A stretch of 64,000 bases of DNA, from assembly GCA_001730015.1 (NCBI GenBank), contig MDLA01000095.1:5702-69701 (forward strand), given 5' to 3'. Below the pieces are notes generated by a model. It saw only the letters and a program-made list of their open reading frames with translations, was not told where the DNA came from and did not search any database. The position numbers and the translations under genes were made by a program. Positions 17,625 through 25,196 of this stretch are shown here, piece after piece. Source of the stretch: Chromatiales bacterium (ex Bugula neritina AB1). GTDB lineage: Bacteria; Pseudomonadota; Gammaproteobacteria; Granulosicoccales; Granulosicoccaceae. Position 1 is the stretch's first letter, and the number at the start of each line of letters is the position of its first letter.

Positions 17625-18392
17625 GTGAGTTTGCAGCTAATTAGTCTGGGCAGTGGCAGCAACGGCAATGCGACCCTTGTGCGTGTTAACGATACTTTGT
17701 TGCTGATCGATGCGGGGTTTTCAGCAAAAATAATAGCTGAGCGACTCGCCACTATAGGGGTATCTCCACAGGATCTGGCAGCCATTCTTGTCTCGCACGA
17801 GCATTCCGATCATGTAAAAGGTGTGTCCGTTCTTGCGCGTAAGTTCCAGACACCGGTTTGGATGACACGCGGTACACACAGGCGGCTTAAAGACAAAAAT
17901 ATACCGGTGCTGGAGTATTTCCATCCACATGGATCTTTTTGCATAGGCGATTCCAAAATCACCCCGTTTCCAATACCGCACGATGCTGCAGAGCCTTGCC
18001 AGTTTATAATCAGTGACGGCCAGAGACGTTTCGCAATCGCCACGGATATGGGTTGTGTCACGCCGTATGTCAGTGAGTTGCTCACCGGTGTTGACGCGCT
18101 GCTGCTGGAGGCAAACTATGATGGTGAAATGCTTCGCAATGGCAGGTATCCCTACGCCTTGCAGTCTCGAATTGACGGGCGCTACGGACATTTAAGTAAC
18201 GAGCAATCAGCGCAGGTCGCAGCCTCTATAGAGCACCCCGGGCTGCAGCAACTGCTGCTAGGGCATTTAAGCGAGAACAATAATACGCCGCATTGCGCGC
18301 TAGGCTCAGTTGCCAACCGGTTACAGCGCGGTGCGGATAATGTCAGTGTTTTGAATCGGGCTGCTGTCAGTGAATGGTTTGAAGTAGTGTGA
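17625..18392 (+). CDS. MBL-fold metallo-hydrolase (YycJ/WalJ-like)
   Basis: 255 residues of the beta-lactamase-fold hydrolase family. The zinc-binding motif is HEHSDHVKG (about residues 57-65); other family phrases are LGSGSNGNATLV at the N-terminus, IPHDAAEP, ATDMGCVTP, LLLEANYD and LLGHLSENNN. Homologues are annotated as WalJ/YycJ and proposed to be exonucleases acting in DNA metabolism; the reaction here is unproven. The GTG start at 17625 lies 12 nt after bamC, so it may be the third gene of the dapA operon. Confidence 0.85.
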   Translation: MSLQLISLGSGSNGNATLVRVNDTLLLIDAGFSAKIIAERLATIGVSPQDLAAILVSHEHSDHVKGVSVLARKFQTPVWMTRGTHRRLKDKNIPVLEYFHPHGSFCIGDSKITPFPIPHDAAEPCQFIISDGQRRFAIATDMGCVTPYVSELLTGVDALLLEANYDGEMLRNGRYPYALQSRIDGRYGHLSNEQSAQVAASIEHPGLQQLLLGHLSENNNTPHCALGSVANRLQRGADNVSVLNRAAVSEWFEVV

Positions 18393-18435
18393 ATCCTTAT
18401 TATTCTGCCCATAAAAATGCAGCAGCGTGTAGTGA

Positions 18436-18882
18436 ATGAAAATCTGGGTGGATGCAGATGCCTGTCCTTCGGTAATTAAAGAAATACTGTTTAAGGCCTC
18501 CAGACGTACAAGAGTGCCGGTGACGCTGGTGGCGAATCATGCGATGCCTGTTCCGGCACTAAAGTGGATCAATCTGCTTCAGGTAGAGCCCGGTTTTGAT
18601 GTTGCAGATAATGAAATAGTCAAACGGCTGAGCCCCGGTGATTTGGTGATCACTGGTGATATTCCTCTGGCAGCAGAAGTAATAGCCGGTGGTGCGCATG
18701 CATTGAATCCGCGAGGCGAGCGCTATACTGAAAATAATATCCGGCAGCGACTGAACATGCGGGATTTTATGGATACCCTTCGCTCAAGCGGGGTTGAAAC
18801 AGGCGGCCCCGGTGCTTTTGGTTCTGTAGAGCGCAGGGAATTTGCAAATCAGCTTGATCGATTTCTGCAAGCTCGAAATTAA
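18436..18882 (+). CDS. YaiI/YqxD (DUF188) family protein
   Basis: 148 residues matching the whole DUF188 family: [17 protein letters not shown] at the N-terminus, [37 protein letters not shown], the [18 protein letters not shown] core and [20 protein letters not shown] at the end. The fold resembles PIN/NYN nucleases and the conserved acidic residues (D-x-D-A-C, GD) would suit metal binding, but no activity is established. ATG 18436 lies 43 nt after the MBL gene. Confidence 0.9.
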   Translation: MKIWVDADACPSVIKEILFKASRRTRVPVTLVANHAMPVPALKWINLLQVEPGFDVADNEIVKRLSPGDLVITGDIPLAAEVIAGGAHALNPRGERYTENNIRQRLNMRDFMDTLRSSGVETGGPGAFGSVERREFANQLDRFLQARN

Positions 18883-18939
18883 TGTAAATATGAAATACGG
18901 TCAGTCAATCCAGTCGCAATAGTTTGTAGAATACCGGGT

Positions 18940-19485
18940 TCAAAAGAAAACCGAGCGCTCTCTGTTGATCCAGGCGTCTATAATTAACCCTGCTGTCATT
19001 TCGACAGGCTGCTTGCTACTGTCAATTTCAAAGTCATACTTCGAATAGGTATGTACATGCTGCAGGTGATACTCTGCCTCACCAATATAACGATTACCTA
19101 TATATCTGTCTTCCCGGTAAATTTCTCGTTCCCGCAAGACGCTGATAGGGCAATGAATGGCGGTGAAAAATACATCGTGCTTGCTGAGTGACAACTGTAA
19201 ATCCAGATACCATTCATGTGACTCAATAATGTGATCAAGAATCATATTATTTCCCGTGTCGAGAATAGCCGTAATACAGCCGTGAAAGGCATTGAAGAAT
19301 AAGGGGCGATTAATTTTCCAGTCAAACGCACTGTTGTCATTGCTTCGTTGGGGTAGCATATCCGACTCGATCATTTTATCTGACGAAAAATGCCAAAACG
19401 GCAGGTCTAACTGAGTCTGTAGAGACTTTGCAATCGTTGATTTGCCGCTGCTGGAGGTGCCGTGTAAAAAGATGACGCTGGACAT
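18940..19485 (-). CDS. Chloramphenicol phosphotransferase-like kinase (CPT family)
   Basis: 181-residue P-loop kinase. Walker A GTSSSGKST at residues 9-17; HFSSDKMIESDMLP follows, and the lid region is REREIYREDRYIG. The ending EAEYHLQHVHTYSKYDFEIDSS matches CPT-like proteins, in which a phosphotransferase acts on small hydroxylated molecules. The real substrate is unknown. It is last in a tight four-gene operon (DapF homologue, VOC protein, unknown, this gene; gaps 19 nt, 4-nt overlap, 17 nt). Confidence 0.8.
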   Translation of the reverse strand: MSSVIFLHGTSSSGKSTIAKSLQTQLDLPFWHFSSDKMIESDMLPQRSNDNSAFDWKINRPLFFNAFHGCITAILDTGNNMILDHIIESHEWYLDLQLSLSKHDVFFTAIHCPISVLREREIYREDRYIGNRYIGEAEYHLQHVHTYSKYDFEIDSSKQPVEMTAGLIIDAWINRERSVFF

Positions 19486-19502
19486 GATATCCCTACTCAG
19501 TT

Positions 19503-19964
19503 TCAGGAGCGCAGTCGTCGCTTCCGGTACTCACTAATATCCGGATTCTCACAATACATAAGTTCAATGAAGAAGTTTCTTTCTGCCCACATAATTTCAA
19601 GATCCCATATGCAAAAGGAGTATTTGTCAGGATTATGTGTCCACCCGTCACCGGTATTTACAGATGCATTGGTAAGTAGCTCATTGCCATTTCCCCACCA
19701 GCACAGAATTAAATAAGAACCTGCATTGGCTTCATGAAATATAGCGAAAGCTGCTGTGGATGGCCAGGGAACATTCTTCGAATTTTTGACGATATCCAGC
19801 CGATCGAAATAACGTTCTTTTGAAATTGGCTCAGCCGATTGGGAAACAGTATAGATTTTGACATTATCCTGATCTAGCCAATTTGCTCCGCTTTCTATTC
19901 TTCTTGGTGTAAACAGTAGTTTCTGGCTTGAAAGTCCAGGCTCTGCATCTTCGGGAATTATCAT
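19503..19964 (-). CDS. Conserved-looking protein of unknown function
   Basis: About 153 residues with no family I recognise. The composition is that of a soluble globular protein: Trp-rich (GANWLDQ, LCWWGNGNE, GDGWTHNP, CIWDLEIMWAERN), no signal peptide, no membrane segment, and a basic C-terminus (YRKRRLRS). The ATG at 19964 overlaps the VOC stop codon in an ATGA arrangement, a strong sign of real translation; an alternative ATG six codons earlier (19982) also exists. Co-transcription with a DapF homologue, a VOC protein and a CPT-like kinase suggests a small-molecule modification role. Confidence 0.7.
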   Translation of the reverse strand: MIIPEDAEPGLSSQKLLFTPRRIESGANWLDQDNVKIYTVSQSAEPISKERYFDRLDIVKNSKNVPWPSTAAFAIFHEANAGSYLILCWWGNGNELLTNASVNTGDGWTHNPDKYSFCIWDLEIMWAERNFFIELMYCENPDISEYRKRRLRS

Positions 19965-20320
19965 TCGGCCGGATGTGCCCATACTGCATATTCATTACCG
20001 TTAGGGTCTGAAAAATGAAAGCGGCGGCCACCGGGAAATGAAAATATGGGCTTAATGATATTGCCGCCCGCTGTGGTTACTTTCGATAGTGTTGAGTTAA
20101 TGTCAGCACTATAGAAAACTATAAGAGCGCTTCCGTTTGTGGTAGACGTGCATTGCTCTGATTTGAAAAATCCACCGTCAAGACCCTGATTTGAAAATGC
20201 GGTATAGTTCGGGCCGTAGTCTTCGAATTCCCAGTCAAATGCCCTGGAGAAAAACGTTTTAGCCTTTTGCATGTCTTTTGCTGGAAGCTCAACGTAATTG
20301 ATCTTTTCATGCTGATTCAT
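19961..20320 (-). CDS. VOC (glyoxalase/bleomycin-resistance fold) family protein
   Basis: 119 residues with one VOC module pair: INYVELPAKDMQKAKTFFSRAFDW at the N-terminus and KPIFSFPGGRRFHFSDPNGNEYAVW at the C-terminus. The metal-site pattern typical of glyoxalases is only partly present, so it may bind a ligand rather than catalyse. ATG 20320 is chosen because AGGA lies 9 nt upstream; the ATG at 20329 would have the Shine-Dalgarno too close. It follows the DapF homologue by 19 nt. Confidence 0.82.
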   Translation of the reverse strand: MNQHEKINYVELPAKDMQKAKTFFSRAFDWEFEDYGPNYTAFSNQGLDGGFFKSEQCTSTTNGSALIVFYSADINSTLSKVTTAGGNIIKPIFSFPGGRRFHFSDPNGNEYAVWAHPAE

Positions 20321-20339
20321 TAGTTTCATTCCTGTGAAG

Positions 20340-21170
20340 TCAGAAGGATTGCAGAGTTTCATCTGCAAGTATACCTTCTCCGATTTTGCAGACTGAACCC
20401 GTCATGGTTGTGTAAAAGTTGTTTTCTATACCTATTTCAATAACGCCACCAGGCATATGTACTGAAACCTGTGGTCCACAAAAACCGAGTGCATGACAGA
20501 CAGCCGCTGAAGCCGTGCTGCTGCTACCAGACGCGAGGGTATATCCGGCGCCTCGTTCCCAGATTTCAATTTGAATATTCTTATTGTCAATTACTTTTAC
20601 AAACTGAATATTTGTACGATTGTTAAATCGGCTGTCTCTTTCAATGGATAGACCATATTTTTTTGCTAATACTGGTGACAGGTCTTCCACCGGGATAACA
20701 CAGTGCGGGTTTCCCACACTTGCACGATAAAAATCAAAAGATATTTCATCCAGTGATATTGATTCGCGGCAGATGTCCGGACAACCGTCAGGTTCGTGGG
20801 TAAATCGTACGATACCCATTTCGACGGACACTAACTTTCCCGAGTCATGTATGGTTGAGTAAACATCACCCCCACAGGTTTCTATTGAAAACCGATTGTT
20901 ATCAACCAATCCACAATCCCACAGAAACCTTGAAAATATTCTAAGGCCATTACCGCTTTTCTCTGCTTCGCTGGCATCTGGATTGAATATTCTCAGAGAA
21001 AAATCGCATCGCTCACTTTTCGATGGTCCGTAGAGTATGCCGTCGGCACCAATTCCGTAGTGGCGGCTGCATAACGCTTTTATATCCGGTGCGGTAATTT
21101 TACGGCCCAGATCCTTTGGGTCAACAACAATGTAATCGTTGCCCAGTGCATGGTACTTGGTAAACTTCAT
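20340..21170 (-). CDS. Diaminopimelate epimerase homologue lacking both catalytic cysteines
   Basis: 276 residues, the usual DapF length, with the DapF two-domain pseudo-symmetry. Substrate-loop motifs are conserved: KYHALGNDYI, GIGADG, FNPDASEAEKSGNG, SVGNPHCVI, ERGAGYTLASGS. In DapF the general acid/base pair is the Cys of CGNG and the Cys of ACGTG; here they are Ser72 (KSGNG) and Ser214 (ASGSS), and the Glu of RGAGET is Tyr210. Cys-dependent 1,1-proton-transfer epimerisation is therefore unlikely in its usual form. It heads a four-gene operon and is unlinked to dapA. Possible roles: a serine-based racemase/isomerase of another amino acid, or a binding protein. Confidence 0.85.
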   Translation of the reverse strand: MKFTKYHALGNDYIVVDPKDLGRKITAPDIKALCSRHYGIGADGILYGPSKSERCDFSLRIFNPDASEAEKSGNGLRIFSRFLWDCGLVDNNRFSIETCGGDVYSTIHDSGKLVSVEMGIVRFTHEPDGCPDICRESISLDEISFDFYRASVGNPHCVIPVEDLSPVLAKKYGLSIERDSRFNNRTNIQFVKVIDNKNIQIEIWERGAGYTLASGSSSTASAAVCHALGFCGPQVSVHMPGGVIEIGIENNFYTTMTGSVCKIGEGILADETLQSF

Positions 21171-21450
21171 ATCGTACGTTTTGGCAGCTTTGTTTTTTGA
21201 TGTCTCAATTCGTTTTGAGTACTACTGTTTTTCAAATTCAGTCCAGATTGTACAGATTCTATCCATTCCTGATGCAATCCTTCTTGTGTTTAATTTGGTG
21301 GCAAATCATGGTGTATATCAATTCGACAATTGACTTCTACAGGCGTGTCAATTCACGCCCCTGGTTGTCGATTTTTCTGGTAACAAATTCACCGGCGAGC
21401 ATCCGGCTAATCCTTAAACAATACTATTGTTACCGTTGTTTCTTGGTTGA

Positions 21451-21813
21451 TTATTTTCGGCTGTTTAATATCTCATATGCGGTAATTGATGAGTAGAGTT
21501 CAACACCGCTATCCGGATTATCCGAATCAAATTCCATGACCGAGAAGTATGCCTGTACAGCGGGTGAAGAGTGAATCGTTTTCATCACTGCATCCACATC
21601 GTCCTGGCTTCGCCAGTGAATGATATCAAGGTATTCGCTGTCTGTTTTCCTGACAAGCTCTCGCCGAATAAAGCCGGGTTGGTGGTCGAGGAAATCACGT
21701 TGGAACTGATTCGACGCTTCGATTAAATCTGTTTCTGTTTTTCCATCAACCAGATTTATTACCGCTAGCTCGACGACGATGGTGAGCGCTGCTGCTATGC
21801 CTAATTCTGCCAT
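21451..21813 (-). CDS. Antibiotic biosynthesis monooxygenase (ABM)-like domain protein
   Basis: About 120 residues with a ferredoxin-like dimeric alpha/beta-barrel pattern: AVINLVDGKTETDLIEASNQFQ, then FLDHQPGFIRRELV and YLDIIHWRSQDDVDAVMKTI, ending with an effector-like EFDSDNPDSG segment. ABM proteins include cofactor-free oxygenases and haem-degrading enzymes; no catalytic residues can be assigned. The start at 21813 has AGG upstream (CAGGTAC); a 19-codon longer frame reads poorly. It is divergent from a WYL-domain regulator 77 bp away, which is the obvious candidate to control it. Confidence 0.7.
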   Translation of the reverse strand: MAELGIAAALTIVVELAVINLVDGKTETDLIEASNQFQRDFLDHQPGFIRRELVRKTDSEYLDIIHWRSQDDVDAVMKTIHSSPAVQAYFSVMEFDSDNPDSGVELYSSITAYEILNSRK

Positions 21814-21890
21814 TTTTTGTACCTGTTGCTTTTTGTGGGTGAAGCACAAGAATATTGGAAAATAGGTCATTTAATGTCATATTAGTTGTC

Positions 21891-22628
21891 ATGAGTAGAA
21901 CAACAACCCTGAATCGTCTTGAGCGTCTTGAATTGCTGACAAGTCGATTGAAAGCGAGCGGCCCAATCGTTCTGAGTGATATCGCAGATGAATTCGGTAT
22001 AAGTCTGCGTAGTATCGGGCGGGATATTCAGGTGCTGCGAGAGCGGGGCGTGCCAATTGAAGCTGATCGTGGGCGAGGGGGAGGCGTTCGCCTTAATCCG
22101 GACTGGGGTGTTGGTAGGATAACGCTCACTCAGCAAGAGGCAATAAATCTCCTCATCGGCGTGGCTGTAACGGAAAAGATGGGATCTTCAATACTGATGC
22201 AGGACACTTCATCTATTCAGAGAAAAGTGACCGCGTCTTTTTCCAGGGATAACCAGCGCAAAATAAAGCACCTGCGTGACCGAATTCGTATCGGGTCGGC
22301 TTCGTCTATTGAAGTGTTGTCCAGTTTTGGTTCGGTGCCAAAAGCAATAAATGACGGATTGCAAGAGTCGTTTATTCTAATGCGAAGAGCCATAATTGAG
22401 TACAGATCAGGAGACAGGAAAATAACCAGGCGGCTAATTGAGCCGCATTATCTTGTTCTCAATTTCCCGGTCTGGTATATGCTGTGTTGGGATGATTTGC
22501 GAACCGATACCAGGACATTCCGTTTAGATCGAATTCGAAGTCTAGCGATCTGTAGCGAGACTTTTAAACTGCTTCCGTATTCGGATTTCGAAGAGAGTAT
22601 GAAAGGGAATGAAGTAGTTTCCCCTTAG
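21891..22628 (+). CDS. YafY-type HTH-WYL transcriptional regulator
   Basis: 245 residues. The N-terminal winged HTH_11 domain (about 5-60) reads LNRLERLELLTSRLKASG and LSDIADEFGISLRSIGRDIQVLRERGVPIEA, and the C-terminal region carries a WYL-type ligand domain (IEPHYLVLNFPVWYMLCWDDLRTDTRTFRLDRIRSL). YafY proteins commonly repress a divergently encoded gene, here the ABM-like gene. ATG 21891 begins at the HTH; an earlier in-frame start at 21855 would overlap the divergent promoter. The shared 77-bp spacer contains repeated GTCAT units that might be its sites. Confidence 0.85.
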   Translation: MSRTTTLNRLERLELLTSRLKASGPIVLSDIADEFGISLRSIGRDIQVLRERGVPIEADRGRGGGVRLNPDWGVGRITLTQQEAINLLIGVAVTEKMGSSILMQDTSSIQRKVTASFSRDNQRKIKHLRDRIRIGSASSIEVLSSFGSVPKAINDGLQESFILMRRAIIEYRSGDRKITRRLIEPHYLVLNFPVWYMLCWDDLRTDTRTFRLDRIRSLAICSETFKLLPYSDFEESMKGNEVVSP

Positions 22629-22660
22629 GCTTCAGTACTATAGCCGTAAGTTGCGCGTTT

Positions 22661-22939
22661 CTAACCATTCGCTGTCTTCTGCTTTGACGCTGTAATTATA
22701 GATTTTTCCGGGAGATGCTTTTTTCCCAACTGTATTGTGGTTGCCCCGGTTCGTTTGTATGTTATTTCATAGTGGTTTAGCACCAGCTCCACTTTATCGA
22801 AATGCAGTTGCTTCATCAGATATTGCGCCTGAACATAGCAGTTTCCGTCAAATTTTGTGGGCTCGTATGTGAGTGTTGGAGTATTGCATCTGGTGTCGCA
22901 TCCCGCCAGTAAGAGCAATAGTATTGTTATTTTTCGCAT
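22661..22939 (-). CDS. Small putative lipoprotein, unknown function
   Basis: 92 residues. A short lipoprotein signal (MRKITILLLLLAGC) has Cys at position 14, followed by a second and third Cys (DTRCN, GNCYV). The mature domain is mixed and basic at the end; no family was recognised. Convergent with the WYL regulator (32 nt apart). Base composition around it is AT-richer than in the core genes. Real gene status rests on the well-formed lipobox. Confidence 0.55.
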   Translation of the reverse strand: MRKITILLLLLAGCDTRCNTPTLTYEPTKFDGNCYVQAQYLMKQLHFDKVELVLNHYEITYKRTGATTIQLGKKHLPEKSIITASKQKTANG

Positions 22940-23086
22940 AAGTTCAAAAGGTAGAATTCGTGCGGAATAGTTGACGGAAAGCTGAGCTAAAAGAGTAATC
23001 TATCGCTGGAGGAAAACATAGAAGTAGATTTTTCGGTGTGCGATATTCCTGTTCCCGGATGCTTGTATTCCCAGTTGCTTGTGTTG

Positions 23087-23452
23087 TTAGTTGCTGCACC
23101 ACGTTGATATTGCTTTATATCCATTCGCCTGAATAGTTAATGTGAATTTTTCATTGGCCGGTGAGCTAAAGCAAAAATATTTCCGGTCATTGCCAAAATC
23201 GAGATGCTTTGTTTTGAATTCATTGTAAATCAATCGGTAGATTTCAAGGGGTTTATGTCTGAAATTACAAATGCATTCACTTCTAAGCGTGTTGTCTTTC
23301 AGGTGATCACATTGGCCTTCTTCTGCGTTAAATACATCCTGAGCAGCGTTGTACAGCTCTACCATTTTTGCATATTCACTATCAGCTGCTGTAAAGCAAG
23401 CGCTGGCAAATCCCGGTAAAAGTATCGTCAGGAGAACAAGTGCTATTTTCAT
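23087..23452 (-). CDS. Secreted small Cys-containing protein, unknown function
   Basis: 121 residues with a clear signal peptide (MKIALVLLTILLPGFASA). The mature part has six Cys (ACF, GQC, SECIC, YFC, TWC), likely forming disulfides in the periplasm, and a helical region (EYAKMVELYNAAQDVFNAEEGQ). No family was recognised. Neighbours are a small lipoprotein gene and a VOC gene on the same strand, with gaps too long for an obvious operon. Confidence 0.6.
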   Translation of the reverse strand: MKIALVLLTILLPGFASACFTAADSEYAKMVELYNAAQDVFNAEEGQCDHLKDNTLRSECICNFRHKPLEIYRLIYNEFKTKHLDFGNDRKYFCFSSPANEKFTLTIQANGYKAISTWCSN

Positions 23453-23534
23453 AGGTTTGCTTGAGTCGTTGTTCTAGTGTTAATTCATTGGCTGCAACTG
23501 ACTATTTGTTGCTCTTGTTGTTATATTTCCAATT

Positions 23535-23930
23535 TTATTGCCCTTGCCAGATGAACTCGACTCTTATGCCTCCTGGCTCGTAGCACATCATGTGTTTTCT
23601 GGGACCGGATCCCACAAGCTCTGGCGAGAATTCAATCCGGACCCTATCTTTTAGAAGATTATAAGTTTCATTTAATATCTGTTCAGATTCTACTTCAAAC
23701 GCAATATGATGCAGTCCTACATTTGTGCGGCGGTCGAACTCGTTTAGATCCGGTTGCTGATCTGTTTGCCAGAGCGTTAGTCGTACTTTTCCATCCGTAA
23801 CAGATGTCCTTGGATAGCTTGAATCAAACCCGGACTCTTCCCAGTTCAGATACTCAGTGAAGAATTTTGTAGTTTGTCTGAGATCTTTTACCGCCAATCC
23901 AAGGTGATTCAAACCGCTTGTGATTGCCAT
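23535..23930 (-). CDS. VOC family protein (glyoxalase-like)
   Basis: 131 residues with the VOC pattern: LNHLGLAVKDLRQTTKFFTEYLNW, then VRLTLWQTD, NVGLHHIAFEVES and HMMCYEPGGIRVEFIW. The H-E/Q pairs (NHLG, HHIAFE, EFIW) are compatible with a metal site as in glyoxalase I or fosfomycin-resistance proteins, but the substrate is unknown. ATG 23930 is preceded by AGGA (8 nt spacing). Distinct from the other VOC gene at 19961. Confidence 0.82.
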   Translation of the reverse strand: MAITSGLNHLGLAVKDLRQTTKFFTEYLNWEESGFDSSYPRTSVTDGKVRLTLWQTDQQPDLNEFDRRTNVGLHHIAFEVESEQILNETYNLLKDRVRIEFSPELVGSGPRKHMMCYEPGGIRVEFIWQGQ

Positions 23931-23981
23931 GAGTCTATTCCTTGGTGGGGTGTAACACAAAAAGTGCTTGTGGTAAGTAAT

Positions 23982-24848
23982 TTACCTTACTAGTTTTTCA
24001 AGAGCGGTTCGAAGCTGCACTTGCCAGTGGATCGGTTCACACTGTAGTGCCGCCCACGTAGAGGTTTTGTCCAGCACACTCATGGTCGGTCGTACGGCCG
24101 GGGTAGGGTATTGACTCGCAGGAATCGGCAGAACAGGAATTTCCCTGTTGAGCAAGCCGAGATCCAGTGCAGTCTGCTGAATGATGTGCGCGAAGTCGTA
24201 CCAGCTTGCGACCCCGGCGTCTGTCCAGTGGTGTATACCGCGAACCTCTTTGGCCAGACAGTTCCAGCATGCATCAGCAAGTCCGTTGACGTTGGTCGGG
24301 GTGCCAACCTGGTCTGCTACTACCGATAATGAATCACGCTCGGCCATTAAGCGCAGCATGGTTGTTACAAAGTTGCTCCCCGATTCATTATAAACCCAGG
24401 CGGTTCGAATTATCGTCGCACGCGATGCCGCTTCAGCCAGAACAAGCTGCTCGCCCCCCAGTTTTGTCGCGCCATATATACTTAACGGGTCCGCGGAATC
24501 CTCAGGCAGGTATGGGGAACCTTTACGCCCGTTGAATATAAAATCGGTGGAGACCTGAACAATGGGTATGTCATGTTCGGCGGCGGCACGAGCCAGATTC
24601 CCTGCTCCTTGCTCATTTACAAGTGATGCCAGCTCAGTGTCACTCTCTGCCTTGTCGACTGCGGTGTATGCAGCGGCATTAATAATTGCAGAAGGTTTGT
24701 TGTCGTTACACCATTGACGAACCGCCGAATCACTGGTGATATCGAGAGTTGCGCGGTTTGCGGGCAGAGTGGTGTAACCATCAGGAACCAGCTCAAGCAG
24801 CGCCTTGCCAAGTTGGCCGTCAGCGCCTGTGATCATCACTTGTTTCAT
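23982..24848 (-). CDS. rfbD: dTDP-4-dehydrorhamnose reductase family protein
   Basis: 288 residues, short-chain dehydrogenase fold. NADPH motif ITGADGQLGKAL at the N-terminus; INAAAYTAVDKAE; the catalytic Y-x3-K is in SIYGATKLGGEQLV; RTAWVYNESGSNFV and RPTMSVLDKT complete the RfbD/RmlD signature. RfbD catalyses the last step of dTDP-L-rhamnose synthesis. No rfbA, rfbB or rfbC lies nearby, so either the pathway is dispersed or this reduces another nucleotide sugar. ATG 24848 is preceded by AGGA and starts right at the Rossmann strand. Confidence 0.88.
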   Translation of the reverse strand: MKQVMITGADGQLGKALLELVPDGYTTLPANRATLDITSDSAVRQWCNDNKPSAIINAAAYTAVDKAESDTELASLVNEQGAGNLARAAAEHDIPIVQVSTDFIFNGRKGSPYLPEDSADPLSIYGATKLGGEQLVLAEAASRATIIRTAWVYNESGSNFVTTMLRLMAERDSLSVVADQVGTPTNVNGLADACWNCLAKEVRGIHHWTDAGVASWYDFAHIIQQTALDLGLLNREIPVLPIPASQYPTPAVRPTMSVLDKTSTWAALQCEPIHWQVQLRTALEKLVR

Positions 24849-25196
24849 TGATCTGTCCTGCATAAGTGGAGCGAATTGTTGCATGTCTGGCTGCTACTTT
24901 CCAAATGAAAGCCGCCCGTATTACCGTAATGGATTGCCGTCCCTGCTCTATAGGTATGCCATCCCCGGTTGAGGCGATTTGCGGGCTGCATTTTTCAGTC
25001 CAAACGTAACATGACTGGAATTAATAGATAATAAGGAGCACAAAGGCTAATTGCAGGTTGCCGCACCTATGCCCTGGATAAATGTGTTACGCAAACTCCG
25101 TTTGAACAATAGCGTACTCAAAGTAGCGGTGCCAACGCTTGTAAAGATTTCGCGGGTGGTGCTGTCCATTTTTCCCTGCCGGTTGTGCGTAAGTGC
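24849..25196. other. Intergenic stretch
   Basis: About 350 bases between rfbD and the 3' end of the SLC13 permease gene. I see no gene, tRNA or strong hairpin; short frames here look random. Confidence 0.45.

Noticed and set aside
20340..21170. Treating the DapF homologue as the housekeeping diaminopimelate epimerase
   Set aside because: Both catalytic Cys are Ser and the conserved Glu is Tyr; normal activity is not expected, so no gene symbol was given.
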